Counted from the first letter of the stretch, positions 54,731 through 63,262 are shown. The stretch: 64,000 nucleotides of DNA from Azorinus chamasolen (GCA_963576725.1 OY755240.1:61194633-61258632); one strand, 5' to 3'. Notes: a model not told the origin generated them from the letters alone. Translations and numbers: made by a program.

Positions 54731-54939
54731 CAGTAAATCCCCTCTAAACCGGATATTAGAATTAGTTTAAATATCGATCTTGGAGACAGGTGACAGCTTA
54801 ATGCAGGGTGAAATTCATGCAAAGAACTTCTCTGGGAGCTTTCTGCATGACGTTCACCCAGCATTAAGCAACAACCTGCTTAAAAGTATAAAAAATTAAA
54901 TTCTTCTCTACTAGAATCCGGTTTATAGGGGGTTAACTG
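54731..54939 (+). mobile_element. TA-type MITE, CCCCTCTAAACCGG ends
   Basis: TA at 54729-54730 and 54940-54941. Ends CAGTAAATCCCCTCTAAACCG and CGGTTTATAGGGGGTTAACTG; centre ACAGCTTAATGCAGGGTGAAA, GCAAAGAACTTC and complement. A partial relative is at 63121. Confidence 0.85.
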
Positions 54940-54944
54940 TAAAT

Positions 54945-55209
54945 GATAATTGCAAGAGATCGAGGTTTTGTAGTAGGTTTTAGGCTGACAACATAAGAAG
55001 GGATAGATCTATGATATACTCCTGAAAAAACATTGTTTAAATACAATAACTGCCTGCCATAAATGCTTTTCATTAGTGTTGATCCAGCTCATAGTTAACC
55101 GTCTGATCTGATTCTACACTGTTTGCGAATTGACCTGATCAATATCATGGGAATTTTTTAGGGATAGGTATTACTGTTTCATCTTTGCTAAAGAGGTGTG
55201 TTGTCGTAT
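54945..55209. other. no clear feature
   Basis: Only a weak MITE-core trace (AACCGTCTGATCTGATTCTAC near 55098). Confidence 0.4.
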
Positions 55210-55213
55210 TTAA

Positions 55214-55457
55214 CCCTTTCCCTTATATTACGTAAGTGCGTTTTGACGCATCTGCAAACAGAGTAGACCAGATCAGACGGCTCCTGTAGAAACCGTCTGA
55301 TCAGGATTTACTCTGTTTGCTTATGATGTAATATAGATTTGATTCTACAGATTCTGCCTGAGCCAAAATGATCTGTGTTCATATGTCATTATAAAAATAA
55401 TCTTGTTAATATTCATGACGTCCTTATTTCCTACATGAATATTCACCAGGGAAAGGG
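55214..55457 (+). mobile_element. TTAA-type MITE, GGCTCC core
   Basis: TTAA at 55210-55213 and 55458-55461. Core GACGGCTCC-TGTA-GAAACCGTC; left arm carries a TTACGTAAG insertion relative to others; right end CAGGGAAAGGG. Confidence 0.85.
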
Positions 55458-55461
55458 TTAA

Positions 55462-55624
55462 CTCATTCACTCCAAGACTATTTTTAGACCCAGCCTTTTT
55501 TAATAAATTTACTGAAAGGGAACCTTTACTTGAGAAAGGACTAGTTTAAGAATTATGTAGTTTTTAAACATTGTGATAAATAGAGCATTGCTCTCATGGA
55601 GCCAATGCTCTATTTATCACAGTT
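55462..55624 (+). mobile_element. TTAA-type MITE (ATAGAGCA core), right part lost
   Basis: Starts at the same TTAA (55458-55461) that ends the preceding MITE, with CTCATTCACTCCAAGACTA. Core GATAAATAGAGCATTGCTC and GAGCCAATGCTCTATTTATC is complete. The right arm is replaced by a tandem repeat. Confidence 0.75.
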
Positions 55625-55626
55625 GT

Positions 55627-55978
55627 ACATTCGGTATATGCGACCCCACAACTGAAAACCGAATGTCTAACTATAGCAGTGAGTTGCACATTCTATTATG
55701 AATTCAAGCGAATACACTGTTAGCCTCGAATACACAGCCAGATCGGAACTGAACATTCGTTAAATGCGAACCCACAACTGAAAATGGAATGTCTAACTAG
55801 CAGTGAGTTGAACATTCAAACACATATTCATGAATTAATGCGAATACATTGCTAGTCTCGAATAAACAGCCAACTGTGAGTTCAATTTTCGGCAAATACG
55901 AACCCACAACTGAAATACGTATAATGTATAACGGTTGAGTTGAACATTCAAACATATATTAATGTGAACACACTACCA
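55627..55978 (+). repeat. ~115-bp tandem repeat, 3 diverged units
   Basis: Each unit contains AACCCACAACTGAAA, GGAATGTCTAACTA and GTGAGTTGAACATTC. Units differ in length. Confidence 0.75.
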
Positions 55979-55979
55979 G

Positions 55980-56360
55980 AAGCGAATGTTGTTTTTTTCG
56001 AATTCTGGTCCAAGATTAGGCTCTACCTTTAACTCAAACTCCGAAAAATCGATTTTATATTAAGGGGGTTATTCTTTTCTAATTGTGGCATAAAAACTTG
56101 ACGGCCTCCTAAACAAAATAATCCTGCAAAGTTGGTCCCTGTATGACCCTACGTTACGGGGTAGGCATGCGTGTAAACTTATGCTACATTTTGAGGACCT
56201 TAGGGTAGCCTTGGCCCCTTTGCTTTAGGTATAATGATAAAGTTTAAACTGGAAGAAATGGATCGGAAATGCCAATAATATTAATAAGCACTTTCAACTT
56301 TCAATTTTAACAAGAATTAAGCCGTTACCTGCCTTTTAAATGTCCCATGAATAAACATAT
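55980..56360. other. no recognised feature
   Basis: AT-rich single-copy-looking DNA between the tandem repeat and the MITE; no exon recognised. Confidence 0.4.
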
Positions 56361-56365
56361 ATTAA

Positions 56366-56800
56366 CCCTTTACTCCATGAATATTCATGTAAGATATAAT
56401 GGCACTATGGGTATTGATTAGATTATCTGTTATAATAGCACATGTTTGGCCATGGCAGAAACGTTAGACTCTATACAATGGCATAAGTAAACAGGACAGA
56501 CCCCACCAGACGGCACATCTCCTATAGGAGCCATCTGATAGAGACCTACAGTGAAACCCCGCTAATGCGAACACTTAATAAACAGCCACTTGTGTCGTCT
56601 AAAGCAGGTGGTTGCTTAATGCAGGACGAAAGTTTTGCAGAAAGCTCCTATAGGAGCTTTCTGCATAACTTTCGTCCTGCATTAAGCTACCACCTGCCTC
56701 TGCTACCCAGAATTATGCCCCTTTTTGGTGGTCGCATTAGCGGGGTTTTACTGTATTCTGTTTGCAAAGGCGTAGAAAGACGTATTTATGGAGTAAAGTG
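56366..56800 (+). mobile_element. TTAA-type MITE (ACTCCATGAATATT) invaded by a TA-type MITE
   Basis: TTAA at 56362-56365 and 56801-56804. Left CCCTTTACTCCATGAATATT; core region TCTCCTATAGGAGCCATCTGA. The sequence GACCTA is interrupted by 56549-56753 and resumes TATTCTGTTTGCAAAGGCG. Right end ATGGAGTAAAGTG. It lies about 75 bases upstream of the fucosyltransferase start. Confidence 0.9.
56549..56753 (+). mobile_element. TA-type hairpin MITE, TGCAGAAAGCTCC core, nested
   Basis: TA at 56547-56548 and 56754-56755. Starts CAGTGAAACCCCGCTAATGCG and ends CGCATTAGCGGGGTTTTACTG. Differs from 52612-52816 at few positions, so both moved recently. Confidence 0.95.
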
Positions 56801-56809
56801 TTAATGTGT

Positions 56810-56876
56810 AAATTATATTATTACAGGAATTCTGTATCCAGAGTGTGACGCCGCATAGCTCTAACAGTGACACGCG
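56810..56876 (+). promoter_or_regulatory. probable 3' splice site and 5' leader of the fucosyltransferase
   Basis: ATTATATTATTACAG ends in AG at 56825-56826, giving a plausible acceptor 50 bases before the start codon. The mRNA then begins its last leader exon with GAATTCTGTATCC. The upstream leader exon is not identified. Confidence 0.45.
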
Positions 56877-58022
56877 ATGGAAACGCCCACCTTCAATCCC
56901 AAGTTGATGATTTCTACTTGTGTCATTGTACTATTAATCGTATGCTATACATTGGTGAATGTATTAATCAACGACGCCACAAAATACCCACTCAATGATT
57001 CTCTTGTCGATTTGAATGAAATATATCATCACCGCTCGGAAAGTGTTCCAAACCGTACCATTGTGATATATAATCCACCCTTGTATTGGAATTTCGAAGC
57101 CAACAATAAATATTTCTCGCAGTGTCAATTCAGTAACTGTAGAATAACTTTCAACAGGAGTAATATGCATCTACACTCCGCAATTGTGTTTGTTCTCACA
57201 GAAGCTCTGCCACTACCTGAAGAACCTCCTCTGTCTCCATCAGAAAGGAACGCAGATCAGGTGTGGATCTTCTACTGGCAAGAGCCGCCCGCACGCCATC
57301 GTGTTTACGGACTGAATTATAGAAATGAAAACTGGCGTGGAACAGTTAACTGGACAATGAGTTACACGCGCGACGCTGAGGTACAGGCACCCTACGGTGC
57401 GTTGCGGAAACGTATTCCTCCAGCTAGAATGTATAGTGAAATCTTTTACAGGAAAAGAAAAATGGTTGCCTGGGTCGTGAGTAACTGTGAAGCACAAAGT
57501 AGAAGAATGGAGTTCGTTAGCAAACTACGTAATCAAGGAATTGAAGTTGACATGTTTGGAAAGTGTGCTGGAAAACGCGTGGAAGCCGGCGAGATACAAG
57601 AACTAATTAGTCAAGCCTACATGTTCTATCTGTCGTTTGAAAACAGCCTTTGTAAAGATTATATCACGGAGAAGTTTTTCACATATATGCAGCTTGATGT
57701 TATTCTTGTTACTAGGGGAGGGGGAAATTACAGTAATTTTCTGCCAAATACCGCATATGTAAATACCGCTGACTTCAGCTCTGTCAAATATCTTGCCGAT
57801 CATTTGAAATCTTTGGCATCTAATGAAACTCTTTACAGTAAGTACTTGAAAGAGAAAGACAAGTACGAAGTAGTTGACGACAACACGATGCAGCACGATA
57901 ATCATTGTAAATGGTGTGAGAAACTAAACAATCTTGATGACAACAGGCACATCTATAGGGACTATAGAGATTATGTTGACAACTGCTTAGAGCCAAATGA
58001 TCTTAGGTCACGCTCCAAATAA
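56877..58022 (+). CDS. alpha-1,3-fucosyltransferase (GT10), type II Golgi membrane protein
   Basis: 381 codons in one exon. The enzyme family transfers fucose from GDP-fucose in alpha-1,3 linkage to N-acetylglucosamine (or glucose) of glycoprotein or glycolipid glycans in the Golgi. Residues 12-31 form a single hydrophobic signal-anchor after a short cytosolic tail, followed by a stem. The N-terminal catalytic half has VWIFYWQEPP (129-138) and NWTMSYTRDAEVQAPYG (158-174). The GDP-fucose-binding half has VAWVVSNC (197-204), FVSKLRNQGIEVDMFGKC (213-230) and the family signature FYLSFENSLCKDYITEKFF (250-268), then NYSNFLPNTAYVNTADF. A CKWC pair is at 344-347. Sequons at Asn40, 59, 93, 158, 284 and 316. 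Length is typical. ATG at 56877 is the first in frame and precedes the anchor. No defect is seen. Exact acceptor specificity cannot be read from sequence. Confidence 0.92.
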   Translation: METPTFNPKLMISTCVIVLLIVCYTLVNVLINDATKYPLNDSLVDLNEIYHHRSESVPNRTIVIYNPPLYWNFEANNKYFSQCQFSNCRITFNRSNMHLHSAIVFVLTEALPLPEEPPLSPSERNADQVWIFYWQEPPARHRVYGLNYRNENWRGTVNWTMSYTRDAEVQAPYGALRKRIPPARMYSEIFYRKRKMVAWVVSNCEAQSRRMEFVSKLRNQGIEVDMFGKCAGKRVEAGEIQELISQAYMFYLSFENSLCKDYITEKFFTYMQLDVILVTRGGGNYSNFLPNTAYVNTADFSSVKYLADHLKSLASNETLYSKYLKEKDKYEVVDDNTMQHDNHCKWCEKLNNLDDNRHIYRDYRDYVDNCLEPNDLRSRSK

Positions 58023-58232
58023 GGTTCGTACATGCATTATTACGCGTAGTTTTCATATACAATAGCATTCGAAACAACAATCATGCGTACGAAAGCGTAT
58101 ATAGGAAATTGTGTACGTATTTTAATTATTGATTGTGTCTTCCGCTCGTCTTCGCTAAAGTGGTCTTGAACAAATTCATGCATCGTCGATAGACGCTTGC
58201 TCTGGCGAACTTTCCAAAAGAGTTCATAGGCA
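58023..58232. other. 3' flank of the fucosyltransferase
   Basis: No AATAAA is present in the first 200 bases. The nearest AATAAA (58297-58302) lies inside a MITE, so the true poly(A) site is uncertain. Confidence 0.4.
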
Positions 58233-58619
58233 CAGTTGAACCTGTCTCAAGCCATTCCCTCATTCATGTAGGCTATTTTTAGATCAAACGTCTTTGAATA
58301 AATATACCGAAAAGGAGCATTAACTAGAGAAAAGGAAAATGTTAGAATTTTGTAGTTTGAAACAATTGTGATAAATAGAGCATTTGCTCCTATAGGAGCA
58401 AATGCTCTATTTGTCACAATGGTTTCAAGAGGTGACTTTTACAGAGGCGTCAAAAGGTGTTAATATGAGGGAATGGGTTAAGCGACCATCAAAAGAGGTC
58501 TAATTATGAGTCCGTAATGCAGGTGGTAACTTAATACATGTGGCAAGTAATGCAGCAGAAAGCTCCTATATTATACATATGTCCACTTAATATAAAGTCG
58601 CTTAAGACAGGTTTTACTG
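58233..58619 (+). mobile_element. TA-type MITE split by a TTAA-type MITE
   Basis: Left CAGTTGAACCTGTCTCAAG and right GTCGCTTAAGACAGGTTTTACTG are the ends of one element. The TTAA-type MITE at 58251-58477 entered near its left end: reading across gives CTGTCT-TAAGCGACC, matching the inverted copy at the right end. The centre is decayed. Confidence 0.75.
58251..58477 (+). mobile_element. TTAA-type hairpin MITE, ATAGAGCA core, nested and intact
   Basis: Flanked by TCAA (58247-58250, presumed mutated TTAA) and TTAA (58478-58481). Ends CCATTCCCTCAT and ATGAGGGAATGG. Core AATAGAGCATTTGCTCC-TATA-GGAGC and complement. Contains AATAAATATACC, present in relatives too. Confidence 0.85.
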
Positions 58620-58749
58620 TAGATCATCATTCGTGTAAATGTCCTCTATTTCAGTACTAATCTATTCGTAGGCGTCATCACCACTGGACACAAACTGTCA
58701 CAAATTCAATCTATTGAGCCAGATTTATTTTGAATATTAAATTTGAGTC

Positions 58750-58905
58750 GTTTCCAAAGCTACAGATAACGGTACGTACTCAAATACTAAAAGTCGTCAT
58801 TTCTCCAACAAACTCTATGTTGTGACCACTTTTTAGAATCGTCTCATCTTTGGTGGAGTAAAAAGCTATACCTGATTTTTTTTAAATTTAGCATCTTATC
58901 TGGAC
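58750..58905. repeat. degraded hairpin element, 8407 family
   Basis: TTTCTCCAACAAACTCTATG and GTTGTGACCACTTTTTAGAA are present near 58800-58840; most of the right arm is lost. Confidence 0.55.
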
Positions 58906-58969
58906 CTCTGCGTTTCATTATCATACTCTGTTATAATTAATCATTCAATGAGTTTCGAAACTAGTTTAA

Positions 58970-59207
58970 CCCTTTCACCGCCAATGTCGCAAAAATGCAC
59001 CACAACAAATAGTGCAGTCCCAGATCAGACGCCGCCTTTTCCACGCGGCGTCTAATCAGGGACTTCACTTTTTGTCTCAAACTCTACTTCTATATATGTG
59101 CTTTATTAATTTGAAATTTGCATTTATTTATCTCATTTCCTTATTTTACCGAATGATTTAACAAAATTGGTATGCAGACAACAATTAGAAATTTGGCACC
59201 GAAAGAG
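58970..59207 (+). mobile_element. TTAA-type hairpin MITE, GCCGCC core
   Basis: TTAA at 58966-58969 and 59208-59211. Ends CCCTTTCACCGCCAA and TTGGCACCGAAAGAG. Core CAGATCAGACGCCGC and GCGGCGTCTAATCAGGGAC with a TTTTCCAC loop. Confidence 0.85.
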
Positions 59208-59248
59208 TTAAACCTACAAACATGTGGTCTAAAGTGTTACATGTACCA

Positions 59249-59467
59249 GTAACGGTTACATTTCTATGCAACTGTTCGCAAAATTTCCTGTATGCTCCGC
59301 ATTTGGGTCTTAACATTTACGAATGGAGCGTAAAACTATAACTGTTACATGTACTATGTAACCGTTCGCCAACCTTTAGACCGAAATACTCCCAATCACT
59401 CCTGTAAACGCAGTATTTTGGTCTTAAATTATGCGAACAGTTGCATAAACGTGTAACGGTTACTGTT
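59249..59467. repeat. inverted repeat, 34-bp arms
   Basis: CAGTAACGGTTACATTTC...TGCAACTGTTCGCA at 59249-59282 matches inverted TGCGAACAGTTGCATAAAC... GTAACGGTTACTG at 59434-59467. Internal pieces (GTTACATGTACTATGTAACC) are also palindromic. Probably a MITE. Confidence 0.7.
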
Positions 59468-59570
59468 AACCGAACGGGGTTCTGTTCTCGAATGTTGTTA
59501 TGTATGGCGTGCTCCCCGCATTTATTTACACTAATTGGTATAGTGATTTGGGAGATTGGTGTGGACAAAT

Positions 59571-59645
59571 CGAGGGCTTGATGCAAAACTATTCTAACTC
59601 CTTCACAAAGTGAAGGAGTTAGACTAGTTTTGCACCAAGCCCTCG
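59571..59645. repeat. compact hairpin, 36-bp arms, 3-base loop
   Basis: Starts CGAGGGCTTGATGCAAAAC and ends GTTTTGCACCAAGCCCTCG. Near-identical to 38910-38985; arms differ at two or three positions. Confidence 0.9.
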
Positions 59646-59894
59646 AAATGGGTATCTGTTATGTAGGATAACAACAGACTAATTGGTGTTAATTAAAGCT
59701 AAAGGTGCTTCCCAAATTTTGGATGGATTTTGCCAGATTTTGGGACTATTTCGGTATGAATTTAAGATGAAAATGTATTATTTGGTATTTATTACATCCA
59801 AATTGTCCCTTTTCCTACATTTAGCTAGCATCTGAAATACATGTGTCATTTTCAAACACGATAATAAAGTTGTCGCGGGCGTCAAAATAGATCA

Positions 59895-60090
59895 AATAGA
59901 TTAGAAGTTTTGAAGATCAGAGCAACAGATAAAGGTGCGTAATCACATACTAAAATCGCCATTTGTCCATCAAACCCTATGTTGTGACCACTCTTTAGAA
60001 TCGTCTCTTCGAGAAATAGTTTTCTGAGGAAACAGCGGACAAACAAAGTGTTGACGAACGAACGAAAGGACGGACGGACGGACGGACAGG
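59895..60090. repeat. degraded 8407-family hairpin and short (GGAC)n
   Basis: ATTTGTCCATCAAACCCTATGTTGTGACCACT (in part, 59962-59993) with a truncated second arm, then GGACGGACGGACGGACGG near 60071. Confidence 0.6.
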
Positions 60091-60094
60091 GCTA

Positions 60095-60434
60095 CGCCAA
60101 TATACGACCACTATTATTAGGTGGGCGTATAAAAATTGATTTCGATAATAGCTCTCAAGTCGACAACAGCTTGTAGATAGTTTAGAGAACACATATATCT
60201 TCTGCATCTATATCATGCGGAGTTCCACAAGGCTCTATACTCGGCTCCCTTATGTATTTATTTTACGTCAATGTCTGCATTGGTCAACAAAAAGCACCCG
60301 TTGTATGCAGGTCATTCCAGTATTCTTGTGTCAGGTAAAAAATAGTCACGTGGAAAAAACTTTGAAGAGGATCTTTATCTTGCAAGTCAATAGTTAGGTA
60401 AAAATGATTTCATATTGTTTAGTTCTAAATATTA
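60095..60434. other. no recognised gene
   Basis: A stretch near 60216-60260 reads SYHAEFHKALYSAPLCIYFT-like only with frameshifts (GGAGTTCCACAAGGCTCTATACTCGG contains a GVPQGSILG-type reverse-transcriptase motif, codons 60220-60246, then SLMYLFYVN). This suggests a small decayed LINE fragment, as does ATCTTGGTGTAACTCTGGAT near 60608. Confidence 0.4.
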
Positions 60435-60592
60435 AGACTCGCCGGTACTGCGTTTGCATGATTGCGCTATATGTTAGCAGTGTTCAATAGTGTAGGCCAA
60501 TGACTCAATGACCAGGGGAGTAAATGTACAGTCGGCTGAGCGGTCATTCGGACTGAAAGTAGACTATAACTAGGTACTTTACTTTTACTTTT
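60435..60592 (+). mobile_element. 5'-truncated SINE, family of 49399-49710
   Basis: Contains only the 3' half of the SINE body, from GCCGGTACTGCG to AGTAGACTATAACTAGGTAC. The tRNA-like head is absent. It sits inside what looks like LINE remnant sequence on both sides. Confidence 0.8.
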
Positions 60593-60599
60593 ATATTCT

Positions 60600-61094
60600 C
60601 TATTAAATATCTTGGTGTAACTCTGGATGAACATTAAATTTTGTTATTTGATAATATTGCGCACACAGTTCTGCAGAAAACTAATTGGGCTGCCGAAAGG
60701 CAGTCCATACTTATACGCCTTTGAAAATGTTGCATGATGAACTGCGGTCCTGTGTTTCTATAACTGCTGACTGCTACAGACTTTTGTTATATATAGCATC
60801 TATTTTAAAATTCACAACGCTTATATTGTTGTTTTTTCAATATTTATAACATACCCATTTATTACTGTTTAAACTCCGTTTGATGCTTTATATGCACATG
60901 TTTATGAACAAAATGTTTATATGAATTAAAAGCAAATACTGTACTGTATAATTGCAATTTTATTCCTTGAAAGATTGTTTTTATTGCGTTATTCTTGATT
61001 TCAGTAAGTGTATTACGGACGCGAACATTTGCACCCTTTCTTTTGCCCGTCGTTTGGTGACATAGCTAGTGACATAGCTATAATTGATAAACAT
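60600..61094. other. possible LINE remnant, otherwise unrecognised
   Basis: ATCTTGGTGTAACTCTGGATG translates as LGVTLD, the usual block after a LINE reverse-transcriptase domain, and follows GVPQGSILG-like coding near 60220. The SINE at 60435 would then have landed in this fragment. The rest is AT-rich without features. Confidence 0.35.
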
Positions 61095-61108
61095 TTATAG
61101 TATAAAGC

Positions 61109-61171
61109 ACCGTGACTCAGGGGTAGTTAGCTTAGAATAGTAAAATACATGGGTTCGATCGTAGGTAGACA
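61109..61171 (+). other. weak tRNA-like sequence
   Basis: ACTCAGGGGTAGTTAGC resembles an A box and GGGTTCGATCGTAGG a B box at suitable spacing, but the arms do not fold convincingly. It may be an old SINE head. Confidence 0.3.
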
Positions 61172-61759
61172 CCATAATTGTTTTTCTTTTCGTATGCCAA
61201 TTTTTTTCTTTTTCTTTCTTATTTTGACATCAGTGCTTTTGTTTTAATTCCATTTTATGTTAGCATCCAGAGATATCAAATCCACACATCATCCCGTGTG
61301 TAGAACCTACTCCACACTTACACAAATGGCACCTTTAACTCTGATTTGCTGATGAAATGACGTCAACAAGTTAACAAGTGAATAACTGATTAACCGTCAG
61401 CCAAATTTGGCAACTAGTTGAATACAAACTTTTTATTTCAAAGTAACTTTGCATAATTAAAACGCAAACACAACAAAACCTCTCAAACACGACAGGTTGA
61501 TAAAAGTGTTATACATGTATGTTCTTTCTCTGATTTCCATTCATTTACAAGTTTTTCCTCCATTGTTTTTTTCTGTAAGTAAACTATATAATCCGCTTCT
61601 TATTTATTTATTTATTGACATCTAAGGTCTTGGTTTACACGGCTGATCTTGCCACCTGACACATGTTAGGCAGCCATTTTACGATTGTGTAAAACCTCGT
61701 TTGTGCCAGATTGAAATATTTATACAATTGTCACACTCATCAGATTAAGAAACGTTTTA
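61172..61759. other. no recognised feature
   Basis: AT-rich DNA with T-runs. An ATGACGTCA motif (61356-61364) is CRE-like but isolated. Confidence 0.4.
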
Positions 61760-61880
61760 TGATTGTTTTTTATTTGTATAATGTATATATTGTAAATATT
61801 CACGTGATATCAATTTCTATTTCCATGTGAACTAGACGATTTACTTTTGCATTTAAGTCCTAATAAAATATCTGTTATGT
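61760..61880 (+). mobile_element. 3' end of the (GTTCT)n-tailed LINE, 5' truncated
   Basis: GTGAACTAGACGATTTACTT, TAAGTCCTAATAAAATATCTG and CACGTGATAT match the 3' untranslated region of the LINE at 41616-42877 (complement of about 41640-41730). Only one degenerate tail unit remains. Confidence 0.75.
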
Positions 61881-61943
61881 GCCTATTGTATTATTATGCT
61901 TTCTCTTGTTCTATATGGTATCATGGCATTACAAAACGCTTAA

Positions 61944-62187
61944 CCCTTTACCTGATAGAAGCGGCTTTAAGCAAGTTTAATATATTCCTCCGCTGAAGAA
62001 AATAGTTCCAATTTTTAAAATAATGAACATATAGCATCATAAATAGTTTGTATATTCTAGGAGGTGGTAGCTTAAAGCAGGCTGAAAGTAAAGCAGAATG
62101 CGCATTAAGGCGCATTCTGCTTTACTTTCAACCTGCTTTAAGTGGTCACCTGTCTTCAAAACTAGAAATAGGCTATTGGGTACAGGG
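61944..62187 (+). mobile_element. chimeric MITE: TTAA-type ends, TA-group hairpin core
   Basis: TTAA at 61940-61943 and 62188-62191 with ends CCCTTTACC and GGTACAGGG. The centre is AGGTGGTAGCTTAAAGCAGG, CTGAAAGTAAAGCAGAATGC and complement, closely similar to the TA-group arm (GGTGGCTGCTTAA, GTGAAAGTAAAACAGAACGC). The inner core is GCGCATTAAGGCGC, not GCTCC. Confidence 0.8.
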
Positions 62188-62329
62188 TTAAAGGCAAGGT
62201 CCAAACAACACAGACTAAGTTAATGAGGTATGTTATTGACCTTGATATAATGTCACATATTGTCCGATAACTATTTCATTCACTAAAATGGCCTCCAGTA
62301 GATAAACGTGTAGAACCGATTATTCTCTG

Positions 62330-62520
62330 TTATGTCCAGATAACATGCGTACATTGAAACATTTTCAAGAATAACTCCAGCAAACCCTATGTTGTATCCA
62401 CTCTTTAGAATCGTCCCGAAGAGACGACTCTAAAGAGTGGTCACAGCATAGAGTTTGGTGGGATAATAACGATTGTTGTATCTGAGTACGCACATTTATC
62501 TGTTGCATTGATGTTGTTTA
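62330..62520. repeat. 8407-family hairpin element
   Basis: AGCAAACCCTATGTTGTATC and GAGTTTGGTGGGATAATAAC are the arms; CTCTTTAGAATCGTC and GACGACTCTAAAGAG lie inside. Flanks (TGTCCAGATAACATG, ACATTTTCAAGAATAACT) match 8330-8370. Confidence 0.75.
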
Positions 62521-62616
62521 AGATTAAGCATGGTTTATCACTTGATTACATGGGAGAACACTTTATTCCTCAGGATTCTATACACACGCGCAACACTAAT
62601 TGAACTCGGTAAGGTA

Positions 62617-62935
62617 CAGTGAACCCTGGTTATACCGGTGATATACATTGAAACAAAATTACCGTTAAGTATTTGAAACAACCACTGAATAAATAGGTAC
62701 AGTCCCAATAGCACAAGTGAGTGCTTAATGCAGAATACAAGAAGTGCAAAAAGCTCCCTTAGGGAGCTTTTTACACTTCTTGTGTTCTACATTAAGCAAT
62801 CACCTGTTGGTACAATGTACTAGTTTTAAACTGGCCAAATGGCTCATTTCATATTTAAACTCGTTATAACGGCAACCTCGTTATACCAGCAGAATGTCAG
62901 GAAAGAAACACTTCCGTTGTAATGAGGGTTGACTG
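62617..62935 (+). mobile_element. TA-type MITE, CCCTGGTTATACCGG ends
   Basis: TA at 62615-62616 and 62936-62937. Ends CAGTGAACCCTGGTTATACC and AATGAGGGTTGACTG. Centre CTTAATGCAGAATACAAGAA, GTGCAAAAAGCTCCC and complement. Confidence 0.8.
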
Positions 62936-63120
62936 TACATTTGTCATACCAGAGGTAAAAAGTTTTTGACCTAAGGCCTCTGTTTTAGGCTGCTTTTTTG
63001 GACTATGCTACTTTTTTTTTTTAAATATTACTCAGATTGACAAGCTGTCTTTATTTAAAATATTTGTAAAACCTGACTGGAAGACTTAGTGTAAGCTTCT
63101 TTTAGTAAATTATCTTAATA

Positions 63121-63262
63121 CAGTATAACCCCTCTTACAGTGGTGCAATACGCTCCTCTAAGAGCTTTCTATATGACGTTCACTCTGCTTTAAGCAGCCA
63201 CCTGCCTAAAAGTATCTAAATTCTTTTATACCAGAATTCCGGTTTAGAGGGCGGTTCCTATA
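63121..63262 (+). mobile_element. TA-type MITE with deleted left arm
   Basis: CAGTATAACCCCTCTTACAG at the left, then GCTCCTCTAAGAGCTTTC, GCTTTAAGCAGCCACCTGCC and CCGGTTTAGAGGGCGG at the right. Relative of 54731-54939. Confidence 0.65.

Noticed and set aside
58297..58302. AATAAA as the fucosyltransferase poly(A) signal
   Set aside because: It lies in a MITE and is shared in part with relatives of that MITE elsewhere (for example near 55500), so it is not gene-specific evidence. It could still be used by chance.
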